NCBI GenBank assembly: GCA_022787085.1
Contig: JALFVE010000034.1
Span: 1 to 37,002, forward strand
DNA from: Oscillospiraceae bacterium
Lineage (GTDB): Bacteria; Bacillota; Clostridia; Oscillospirales; Ruminococcaceae
DNA: 37,002 nt
Direction of reading: 5' to 3'
This document shows positions 30,303-37,002 of the stretch, piece by piece (position 1 is the stretch's first letter; every line of letters starts with the position of its first letter). A model generated the notes under the pieces. That model was given only the letters and a program-made list of their open reading frames with translations, was not told the origin of the DNA and did no database searches. Position numbers and translations under genes: made by a program.

Positions 30303-32495
30303 TCACTTTATCATTCTTTCTGCGCTTATTACATCAGGTATCTTTCTGAGTCTGCCGATAAGCTGGGTGAGCTGTCCCACTCCTGCGATGGAGCAGGTCA
30401 TTATCAGATTGGCATTGCCGTTTTTCAGCGTCTTTGTGGACATCTCGGAGACGGGTATCCTCATTTCCGCTGTCACTGCGGCTACATTTGCAAGGAGGGT
30501 TATGCCGTCATAGGATACCACGTCGATGGACGCTTTGAAGATGGGATTATCATTTTCCTTGGCATTCTCTGCCCATGTTACCTCTACCCAGCGGTCGGGC
30601 TCGATTCCCTTTTCAATGGATTCAACATACTTGGAGCAGTCCTTTCTGTGGACGGAAACGCCGTGTCCCTTGGTTATAAAGCCGATGATATCCTCTCCGG
30701 GCAATGGGTTGCAGCACTTGGAGAGCTTTACATCGATATTGCTCTCGCCCCCTACTATTATTCCCGTATTGCTCTTTCTGGGGGAGAAGGGCACGGGCTT
30801 TGAAACGGGTGCGGCGGTGAGCTTTGCATAGCTGTCCTTCAGTCTGGGCATTATCCTTGAGAGGATTATGCCGCCGTAGCCTACTGCGGCATAGAAATCA
30901 TCAAGCTGGGCGCAGTTATGCCGCTTCATATCGTCCGCAAGGAATTTCTCCATTTCCTCGGGGGGGATATTTATGCCGAAACGCTTGAATTCATGCTCGA
31001 TGGCTTCCCTGCCGTTTGCAATATTCTCTTCCCTGCGCTCCTTCTTGAACCATGAACGTATCTTGGATTTGGCTTCGTTTGTTTTGCAGATATCGAGCCA
31101 TGCACGGTTGGGTCCGTGGTCGGGAGACTGGGATGTGAGTATTTCAACTATTTCACCTGTCTGGAGCTGATAGTCAAGGGAGACAAGCTTGCCGTCCACC
31201 TTGGCTCCCTTCATTTTATTGCCCACCTGGGTGTGTATCGCATAGGCAAAGTCTATTATAGTGGCTCCTGCGGGGAGAGTTATGATATCTCCCTTGGGGG
31301 TGAAGGCAAAAATATCCTCGGGGGCAAGGTCGCTTTTGATGGTGCGGACAATTTCCTCCACGTCGTCGGTTTCCTGCTGGGCTTCGATTATCTGGCGTAT
31401 CCATGCAAGGCGGCTCTCAAGCTTGTCCTTGCCCTTGATGCCCTCCTTATATTTCCAATGGGCGGCGATTCCGTATTCGGCAGTATAGTTCATATCCACC
31501 GTTCTTATCTGCACCTCGAAGGGGATCCCCTCTCTGCCGATAACGGTGGTATGCAGTGACTGATACATATTTGCCTTGGGTGTTGCAATATAATCCTTGA
31601 AGCGGTTGGGGATAGGTCTGTACATATCGTGGATTATTCCTAAGGCGTTATAGCACTCATTTACGGTATTTACGATTATTCTGACTGCATAGATATCATA
31701 GACCTCGTCAAGTCCCTTGCCCTTGATAAATGCTTTTCTGTATATTCCGTAAACGGATTTTACTCGTCCCGACATCTGCGGCTCGGGGAGGTTCATTTCA
31801 GCAAAGCGCTTTGCTATCTGCTCCTCGATGGACTTGATAAACGCCTGACGCTCGTCGCTGCGTATTTTCAGGCTCTGCTCGATCTCCGAATATGCATAAG
31901 GGTCAAGATATCGGAAGGACAGATCCTCGATCTCGTCCTTTATCTTTCTGATTCCCAGTCGATGGGCGATGGGAGCATAGATATTCATAGTCTCGAGAGC
32001 TGTATTTCTCTGCTTATTTGCGGGGCGGAACTGCAGCGTTCTCATATTGTGGAGGCGGTCGCAGAGCTTGATGATTATTACTCTTATATCCTGAGACATG
32101 GCAAGGAGAATTTTGCGCACGTTCTCCGCCTGCTGCTCCTCCTTGGTGAATAATGGTATCTTGCCCAGCTTTGTTACGCCGTCTACCAGCATTGCAACGT
32201 CCTGTCCGAACAGCTTTTTCAGCTCCTCAAGGGTGGTATCCGTATCCTCCACCACGTCATGGAGCAGCGCTGCACAGATGGTATCGGTATCCATTCCAAG
32301 CTCAAGAAGAATATACGCTACCGCTACGGGGTGGGTAATATACGGCTCTCCCGAGGAACGGGTCTGATTTGCGTGGGCTTTGGCGGCAAGCTCATAGGCT
32401 GAGATTATCTTGCTCAGATCGTACTGCTTCTCGTCATCAAGTATCTTCTGGATAAGAGAATCTATGGTATATACAGTTTCGGATTTGTTCATCAT
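30303..32495 (-). CDS. relA: RSH-type (p)ppGpp synthetase/hydrolase
   Basis: 730 residues with all domains of the long RSH enzymes: hydrolase HD domain (SGEPYITHPVAVA, LLHDVVEDTD at 78-87, CDRLHNMRT), synthetase domain (DEVYDIYAVRIIV, RFKDYIATPKANMYQSLHTTV, EVQIRT), TGS (FAFTPKGDIITLPAGATIIDFAY) and C-terminal zinc-finger/ACT region (SKCCNPLPGEDIIGF, ending TCSIAGVGQLTQLIGRLRKI). The intact HD motif and RFKD loop argue for a bifunctional enzyme controlling the alarmone in amino-acid starvation. It is downstream of recJ by 37 bp and upstream of the amidohydrolase by 21 bp. Confidence 0.97.
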   Translation of the reverse strand: MMNKSETVYTIDSLIQKILDDEKQYDLSKIISAYELAAKAHANQTRSSGEPYITHPVAVAYILLELGMDTDTICAALLHDVVEDTDTTLEELKKLFGQDVAMLVDGVTKLGKIPLFTKEEQQAENVRKILLAMSQDIRVIIIKLCDRLHNMRTLQFRPANKQRNTALETMNIYAPIAHRLGIRKIKDEIEDLSFRYLDPYAYSEIEQSLKIRSDERQAFIKSIEEQIAKRFAEMNLPEPQMSGRVKSVYGIYRKAFIKGKGLDEVYDIYAVRIIVNTVNECYNALGIIHDMYRPIPNRFKDYIATPKANMYQSLHTTVIGREGIPFEVQIRTVDMNYTAEYGIAAHWKYKEGIKGKDKLESRLAWIRQIIEAQQETDDVEEIVRTIKSDLAPEDIFAFTPKGDIITLPAGATIIDFAYAIHTQVGNKMKGAKVDGKLVSLDYQLQTGEIVEILTSQSPDHGPNRAWLDICKTNEAKSKIRSWFKKERREENIANGREAIEHEFKRFGINIPPEEMEKFLADDMKRHNCAQLDDFYAAVGYGGIILSRIMPRLKDSYAKLTAAPVSKPVPFSPRKSNTGIIVGGESNIDVKLSKCCNPLPGEDIIGFITKGHGVSVHRKDCSKYVESIEKGIEPDRWVEVTWAENAKENDNPIFKASIDVVSYDGITLLANVAAVTAEMRIPVSEMSTKTLKNGNANLIMTCSIAGVGQLTQLIGRLRKIPDVISAERMIK

Positions 32496-32532
32496 AACAT
32501 GATCACCTTTCCTGTGGTTTTATCCGCAGATA

Positions 32533-34578
32533 TCATAGGAGCGATCTGAGCCGCTTCATTGTGGGGGTCTGCTCCGTATCAGCCTTGGGCGCTCCCGGGA
32601 TTATATGTACTCTTTCGGCACAGCGGTCATATTTCATAAGACCTGCTTCGGAGAATATATCAAGACAGATGAGAAATTTGCAGTAGTTCATTTCCGTTTC
32701 AAGACGGCTGTAAAGCCCTGTGGGGGACAGCTCATTCCTGCCTGCGGATTTATACACTGCCGCAAGGTCGGCTCTTTCGGGCGTTATTGCCGAAATAAGC
32801 CTGCTTTCAAGGCTTTCACCCCGTCTGAATCTATAATATGCGTCCTCGGCGGCTATGAGCTTCTGCTGATTCAGCCCCTTCTTTCTGATATCCGAAACTC
32901 TCAGGCTGACGCTTTCCTTGCCATTATAGCTGTTTATTTCGGGGGAAACGAGAAGATTTGCCTCGTCTCCTCGCTGAAGAGGAAATTCCTCGGGCTTTGT
33001 TCCGAACATAAGGGCAGTGAGGCTGGTTCCTCCTCCCGAAAGGGCAAGCTTTGTGTGCGCTCCGTTTGACAGGGAGATTATATTGTCTATCCGACAGCCC
33101 TGAAGCAGAAATACGGGACGGGGATTTCCCTCTCCGAAGGGCTCAAGCACGTCAAGCCCCTTTACATTTTCGACCGTCAGCTCGGCGGGGGATACTGCTC
33201 CGCTGACCTGTATTGACGGCACACAGGTTATGCCCTCGGCTGCCTGCATATCCGCATACTCCAGAAGCTTTTCCTTTAAAAGCGGGAATTTATCTTCCTC
33301 AAGGGAAAAGCCTCCCGCTCCCGAATGTCCTCCGAATTTTTCAAGGGCTTCCTCCGCAAAGCTTAGTGCCTTGAACACATTCAGCCCTTCTATCGAACGG
33401 GCGGAGCCTCTGAGCTCGGTGCCTTCCTCGTCTGCCGACATGAGGAAAACGGGCTTGCCGAATCTCTCCACACATCTTGCTGCGGCTATTCCGACAACGC
33501 CATGGTGCCAGCCTGTTCCCTTGAATATCAGCACACGGCTGTCAAGGATGGAATTATCCTCATTTATCTGAGCGATAATATCCCTGATGATTTTATTTTC
33601 ATAGTCCCTGCGGGAGGTATTCAGGGTGCAGACCCTTTCGGCGTATTCCTCTGCTTCCTCGGGGGATTCCGACATGAGAAGCTTTAATGCGTCCGATGGA
33701 GAGCCTATCCGTCCTGCGGCGTTTATTCTGGGGGCAAGGGCAAAGGCTGCCGACATGGAGGTATAGGGCGGTTTTATCCCCGATTTCTCGATAAGGGCAC
33801 GAAGTCCCTCATTTTCCGTATTTTCAAGGTAATGGAGCCCCTGACGGACGATCTCCCTGTTTTCCCCTGTGAGGGGGACTACATCGGCTACGGTGGCTAT
33901 GGCGGCAAGGTCGGAATACTGCTCGATTATCTGCTCGGTATCCCCGCCCTCCATTGCGGTAATAAGCTTCAGCACCAGTCCGCAGCCGCAGTAGGATTTA
34001 TATTGCGAGGGGCAGTCGGGTCGGTGGGGGTCTACCACTGCGGCGGCTATGGGCAGAGCTTTCCCGGGCTGGTGATGGTCGGTTATCACGAGAGTTATGC
34101 CAAGCTCCCTGCAAAGCTCGGCTTCCTCTATGGCGGATATGCCGTTATCCACGGTGACGATAAGAGAAACTCCCTGCTCCGACAGCTTTCTTACGGCGTT
34201 ACAGTTCATTCCGTAGCCCTCGGCACGCTCATTGATATAGGTGATGACATTTCCGCCGATATCCGTAAGATATCCTGCGAGGACGGCTGTGGCGGTCACT
34301 CCGTCGCAGTCATAGTCCCCGTAGACGCAGATAAGCTCTCCGCTGTCAACGGCTTCATTTATTATTTCGCAGGCTTTTTCCATATCACGGATAAGAAGGG
34401 GATCGGAAAATTCAGCCCCGTCCTCGCTATCCTGTCCGAAAAAGCTCACTGCCTTTTCCATTGTGTCCGCACCCGTACAGACAAGCGTTTTGGCGGCAAG
34501 GGATGTCAGTCCTCCCTTTGCGCTCAGATCCTTTACTGCTTTTTCATCGGGTGTTTTTATCAGCCATTTCTTTATCAA
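32533..34578 (-). CDS. recJ: Single-strand-specific exonuclease RecJ
   Basis: 681 residues. DHH phosphoesterase motifs: CVYGDYDCDGVTATAVL (I), TVDNGISAIEEAE (II), ITDHHQPGK (III), VVDPHRPD (IV). The DHHA1 region follows, with the RGSARSIEGLN and FGGHSGAGGFSLEEDK signatures and a C-terminal OB-like domain (EPFGEGNPRPVF). It degrades single-stranded DNA 5'-3' in repair. The start is a TTG (34578) behind AGAGGTATGAG; it heads the operon with a good promoter at 34618-34646. Confidence 0.95.
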   Translation of the reverse strand: MIKKWLIKTPDEKAVKDLSAKGGLTSLAAKTLVCTGADTMEKAVSFFGQDSEDGAEFSDPLLIRDMEKACEIINEAVDSGELICVYGDYDCDGVTATAVLAGYLTDIGGNVITYINERAEGYGMNCNAVRKLSEQGVSLIVTVDNGISAIEEAELCRELGITLVITDHHQPGKALPIAAAVVDPHRPDCPSQYKSYCGCGLVLKLITAMEGGDTEQIIEQYSDLAAIATVADVVPLTGENREIVRQGLHYLENTENEGLRALIEKSGIKPPYTSMSAAFALAPRINAAGRIGSPSDALKLLMSESPEEAEEYAERVCTLNTSRRDYENKIIRDIIAQINEDNSILDSRVLIFKGTGWHHGVVGIAAARCVERFGKPVFLMSADEEGTELRGSARSIEGLNVFKALSFAEEALEKFGGHSGAGGFSLEEDKFPLLKEKLLEYADMQAAEGITCVPSIQVSGAVSPAELTVENVKGLDVLEPFGEGNPRPVFLLQGCRIDNIISLSNGAHTKLALSGGGTSLTALMFGTKPEEFPLQRGDEANLLVSPEINSYNGKESVSLRVSDIRKKGLNQQKLIAAEDAYYRFRRGESLESRLISAITPERADLAAVYKSAGRNELSPTGLYSRLETEMNYCKFLICLDIFSEAGLMKYDRCAERVHIIPGAPKADTEQTPTMKRLRSLL

Positions 34579-34617
34579 CTGCTCATACCTCTTTATATTA
34601 TCATCTAAATAATCTTC

Positions 34618-34646
34618 ATTATAGCATTTTGGGAAAAAATAATCAA
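34618..34646 (-). promoter_or_regulatory. SigA promoter of the recJ operon
   Basis: On the minus strand TTGATT (34641-34646), 17-bp spacer, TATAAT (34618-34623), about 40 bp above the TTG start. Confidence 0.75.
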
Positions 34647-34684
34647 GTGTTTCCTTTTATTTATTATGTGAATTTAATTGAAAA

Positions 34685-34720
34685 GAAAAATGCATGGAGC
34701 TTTTGAGGCTTCATGCATTT
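34685..34720 (-). terminator. Terminator of the ABC exporter operon
   Basis: AAATGCATG (34688-34696) pairs with CATGCATTT (34712-34720), extended inside by AGC/GCT; TTCTTTTC follows on the minus strand. Confidence 0.8.
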
Positions 34721-34732
34721 GCATAATTATAA

Positions 34733-35494
34733 TTATTTATTGTCACTTTTCATATTCCTGCGGAAGGCTGCCACTGAGAGCGCAAAGGCTGCAAGGGTAT
34801 AGCCGAGGACGATAAGCAGGTCTGTTCCAAGCTTATCCGAGGTGCCTGCCATTATGCTGCGTGCGGCTCTTACAGAATGGTAGAAGGGAAGGGCGAGGCA
34901 GACCTTCTGCAGTCCTCCGCCGATGCTTTCCACGTCCATCCATATTCCGCCTAAGATTCCTGCGGCGGAGATGATTATTGAGCATATTCCGGGAGCGGCA
35001 TTGCTGTTAAAGATACTGCCGAAAAGCAGCCCGAAGCCTATGAACATTACTGCTGTGGGAATAAGGGATAACACTGCAAGCAGCGTCCGTCCCACGTTCA
35101 GCTCAATATTTTCAACTGCTCCGATCACAAATGATGCGATGAATGTTACGCAGGACTGGGCTATGGCAAGGAGGATTATTGGCAGATAATAGCCTCCGAT
35201 AAATTCATGGGCCTTCATGGGAGATGCATAAAGTCTGGTGAGAAAGGCTCCTGTTCTGTCCTGGGATAGCAGCAGCGCCGCAAAAAGCATTACAAAGGAC
35301 AGTCCGAATACTGCTATTCCTCCCGAAAGATTGTCTATGCGGAAAACGGTCATATTTGCCTCGGGAGGTATGCTCTTGTTTATGATCGTCATTATCAGCA
35401 GCATGACGATGGGAAAGCCCAGACAAAATATGTAGCTCAGCGGGTCACGAAGCAGCTCCTTCAGGTTTCTTTTTGAAAATACTGCGGTCCTCAT
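34733..35494 (-). CDS. ABC-2 type exporter permease
   Basis: 253 residues from ATG 35494, preferred because AAAGGA lies 9 nt upstream; an ATG six codons earlier (35512) has no such site and overlaps the ATPase end closely. Six hydrophobic helices: the first FCLGFPIVMLLIMTII, then FGLSFVMLFAALLLS, IILLAIAQSCVTFIASFVIG and others, with the LYASPMKAHEFIGGYYLP linker typical of ABC-2 (DrrB/YhfI-like) permeases. Exports an unknown substrate with the ATPase next to it. Confidence 0.85.
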   Translation of the reverse strand: MRTAVFSKRNLKELLRDPLSYIFCLGFPIVMLLIMTIINKSIPPEANMTVFRIDNLSGGIAVFGLSFVMLFAALLLSQDRTGAFLTRLYASPMKAHEFIGGYYLPIILLAIAQSCVTFIASFVIGAVENIELNVGRTLLAVLSLIPTAVMFIGFGLLFGSIFNSNAAPGICSIIISAAGILGGIWMDVESIGGGLQKVCLALPFYHSVRAARSIMAGTSDKLGTDLLIVLGYTLAAFALSVAAFRRNMKSDNK

Positions 35495-35513
35495 TTCGGT
35501 TATTCCTTTCATA

Positions 35514-36248
35514 TTATATTGAAGCCTTGCTTCTTTCGGCTATCTCCACAAATGCGTCCTCGAAATTATCCTTGCCTGCCTGTGCTTTAAGCTCATCGGC
35601 GGTTCCCACGGCTCTGAGACAGCCTCCTGTCATTATGGCTATCCTGTCGCAGAGGGCTTCTGCCTCGTCAAGGTAATGGGTGGTCAGAATAATGGTCATT
35701 TTCGATTTCAGGGCTTTTATTGCCGTCCACAGCTCACGCCTTGCAAGAACGTCAAGTCCTAAGGTAGGCTCATCAAGGAAAAGTATGCGGGGAGAGGTCA
35801 CGAGAGCCATGGCTATGCTTACCTTTCTCTGCCAGCCGCCCGAAAGGGTCTTTGCCCGCCTGTCAAGCACCGTTTCCAGGGAAAAGTCCTTTATAACGCC
35901 CTCCACTGCCTTTTTCGGGTCGCTTACCGAATAGATCTCTGCCATAAATTCCAGATTCTCTCTTACTGTGAGCTTGGGGGCAACGGCTGTTTCCTGAGTG
36001 GAGAGATTGATTATTTTTTTGACCTCGTTACCTTCGGTGACAATGCTCTTTCCGCCCAGAAATGCCTCTCCCGAGGTAGGCTTTGTGAGGCAGGATAACA
36101 TTCTTATAGTAGTGGTCTTTCCTGCGCCGTTTACTCCCAGCAGTCCGAAAAGCTCTCCCGAGGCGATGCTCAGCGAGAGGTCATTTACTGCGGTAATATC
36201 TCCGAAGTTTTTGCACAGGTTCTTTATTTCGATAGAAGAATTTTCCAT
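35514..36248 (-). CDS. ABC exporter ATPase (ABC-2 type)
   Basis: 244 residues. Walker A GVNGAGKT (38-45), Q-loop NLSTQETAVAPKLTVRENLEF (81-101), signature LSGGWQRK (135-142), Walker B ILFLDEP (155-161), H-loop LTTHYLDEA. The sequence style (TKPTSGEAFLGGK, YLDEAEALCDRIAI) fits the CcmA/DrrA-like family driving ABC-2 permeases. AAAGGAAC precedes ATG 36248. It lies between the regulator and the permease. Confidence 0.92.
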   Translation of the reverse strand: MENSSIEIKNLCKNFGDITAVNDLSLSIASGELFGLLGVNGAGKTTTIRMLSCLTKPTSGEAFLGGKSIVTEGNEVKKIINLSTQETAVAPKLTVRENLEFMAEIYSVSDPKKAVEGVIKDFSLETVLDRRAKTLSGGWQRKVSIAMALVTSPRILFLDEPTLGLDVLARRELWTAIKALKSKMTIILTTHYLDEAEALCDRIAIMTGGCLRAVGTADELKAQAGKDNFEDAFVEIAERSKASI

Positions 36249-36267
36249 AGCTTGTTCCTTTCATGTA

Positions 36268-36744
36268 TTATTCGCTGTCCGAGCCGTTGTCCGAGGGGAG
36301 GATATCCTCAAGGGTCAATTCCTTGCAGCCCGAGGCTTTCATTGATTTTAGCACTTCTATAAAGAAAGCGGTCTTGCAGAGGGCTATTCCGCCCTGTTCC
36401 TCATCTCCCAGTGCAAGGAGTGTGTCGCCCTCCTTGAGATCAAACACCCGCAGCGCCTTCTTCGGAAGCTTTACCATGCCGTCCTTGCCCACTCTTATTG
36501 CACCGAAAATGTGCTTTCCGCGAGGTCGGATATCCTTTTTCTTGCTGTCCGTAACGGCGTCGAAAAGGCTGTCAATGGTGATATCGTAAAGGTCGGCAAG
36601 AGCGCGGCAGTTATAGATATCGGGCAGGGAATCGCCGCTTTCCCACTTTGCCACTGCCTGACGGGAGACATTCAGCTTTTCCGCTACCTGCTCCTGAGAC
36701 AGTCCGCTTTGCTTGCGGAGCCTTTTTAAATTTGATTCCATCAT
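36268..36744 (-). CDS. Transcriptional regulator: XRE helix-turn-helix plus AbrB-like domain
   Basis: 158 residues. Residues 5-60 form an XRE/HTH_3 domain (LKRLRKQSGLSQEQVAEKLNVSRQAVAKWESGDSLPD...LYDITIDSLF). Residues about 78-122 resemble a SpoVT/AbrB swapped-hairpin (GAIRVGKDGMVKLPKKALRVFDLKEGDTLLALGDEEQGGIALCK). Two DNA-binding-type domains in one chain are unusual; the second may serve for dimerisation or a second contact. It is first in the ABC exporter operon and probably controls it. ATG 36744 or the following ATG 36741 (GGAAAATTC upstream). Confidence 0.85.
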   Translation of the reverse strand: MMESNLKRLRKQSGLSQEQVAEKLNVSRQAVAKWESGDSLPDIYNCRALADLYDITIDSLFDAVTDSKKKDIRPRGKHIFGAIRVGKDGMVKLPKKALRVFDLKEGDTLLALGDEEQGGIALCKTAFFIEVLKSMKASGCKELTLEDILPSDNGSDSE

Positions 36745-36776
36745 ATGAATTTTCCTTTCCTCTTTTCGGTAATTTT

Positions 36777-36805
36777 ATTATATATCCTTTTCCGTCAGGT
36801 TTCAA
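36777..36805 (-). promoter_or_regulatory. SigA promoter of the regulator-ABC exporter operon
   Basis: On the minus strand TTGAAA (36800-36805), 17-bp spacer, TATAAT (36777-36782). Confidence 0.8.
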
Positions 36806-36821
36806 CCAAGCAAAGCTTACA

Positions 36822-36848
36822 AAAAATGCAACCTATGGTTGCATTTTT
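36822..36848. promoter_or_regulatory. 27-bp palindrome upstream of the regulator promoter
   Basis: AAAAATGCAACC-TAT-GGTTGCATTTTT is a perfect 12-bp inverted repeat with 3-bp centre, 17 bp upstream of the -35. It may be the operator of the XRE-AbrB regulator; the flanking A/T-runs mean a bidirectional terminator is the main alternative. Confidence 0.5.
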
Positions 36849-36885
36849 GACGATATTTATTTTATACTAATCTTTAATCGTTCTG

Positions 36886-37001
36886 TAGACAAAGGCGGCA
36901 GATAGAACGCTGCCAATCTAGGAAAGCGACCGCAGGCGGGCTGTCGCCCGGCAAGGGAGCTTGACGACGAGTGGCTGCGTTATAGCTGTCGAATTTGTCT
37001 A
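36886..37001. repeat. Structured repeat, copy B
   Basis: The 25-nt closing arms (36886-36910 with 36977-37001) pair at about 20 positions and differ completely from copy A's arms. Inside, GCCA/TGGC continues the stem. The core CTAGGAAAGCGACCGCAGGC, a hairpin (CGGGC...GCCCG) and GGCAAGGG...TGACGACGAG match the order of copy A. It ends within 1 base of the window edge. Confidence 0.6.
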
Positions 37002-37002
37002 T

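Overview
The window looks like chromosome of a low-to-mid GC Firmicute, most likely a Ruminococcus-type member of the Oscillospiraceae. This is inferred from gene content (PPi-dependent phosphofructokinase, bactofilin with a proline-rich tail, CW-binding/BIG2 surface protein, PKTG surface anchor, RSH/RecJ/RecG block) and from many consensus SigA promoters with 17-bp spacing. No rRNA, tRNA, prophage or CRISPR array is visible.

Region 1 (1-4100) is AT-rich and decayed. It holds the start of an IS3-type transposase running off the left edge, a thioredoxin 5' end joined to the 3' part of a CoA-disulfide reductase/rhodanese gene, a 4Fe-4S membrane protein lacking its N-terminus, about 1.1 kb without recognisable genes, a wrecked FtsX-like permease and an 89-bp near-perfect palindrome.

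Region 2 (4100-15700) has feoB behind a 43-bp palindrome covering its ribosome binding site, PPi-phosphofructokinase, a secreted CW-repeat/BIG2 protein, a DUF1015 plus GNAT pair, and an 880-bp gene-poor stretch packed with secondary structure. It continues with a lipoprotein, a three-gene operon ending in a CarD-like regulator, alanine racemase, a SLOG/DUF1273 protein and a small tail-anchored protein.

Region 3 (15700-22480) carries an orphan LplA-like solute-binding lipoprotein, a PKTG-anchored surface protein, a sodium:solute symporter and a divergently transcribed acyl-CoA synthetase-like enzyme.

Region 4 (22480-25900) is a compact three-gene envelope operon: a NodB-fold protein that has lost the usual catalytic motif, a bactofilin, and a membrane protein with three DFELPPLP motifs. 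It is the best candidate here for an undescribed multi-protein system (probably cell shape or envelope).

Region 5 (25900-34700) is a long leftward operon recJ - rsh - amidohydrolase - recG, followed by three small genes. The first has a nonsense codon, the second a frameshift, and the third is an intact 54-residue frame. A consensus promoter points into the end of this operon from the opposite direction.

Region 6 (34700-37002) is an ABC-2 exporter preceded by an XRE + AbrB-like regulator, then a structured repeat at the right edge. That repeat shares a core with one at 11273-11355; the paired arms differ in sequence between the two copies but keep pairing, which suggests a structured RNA or mobile hairpin family.
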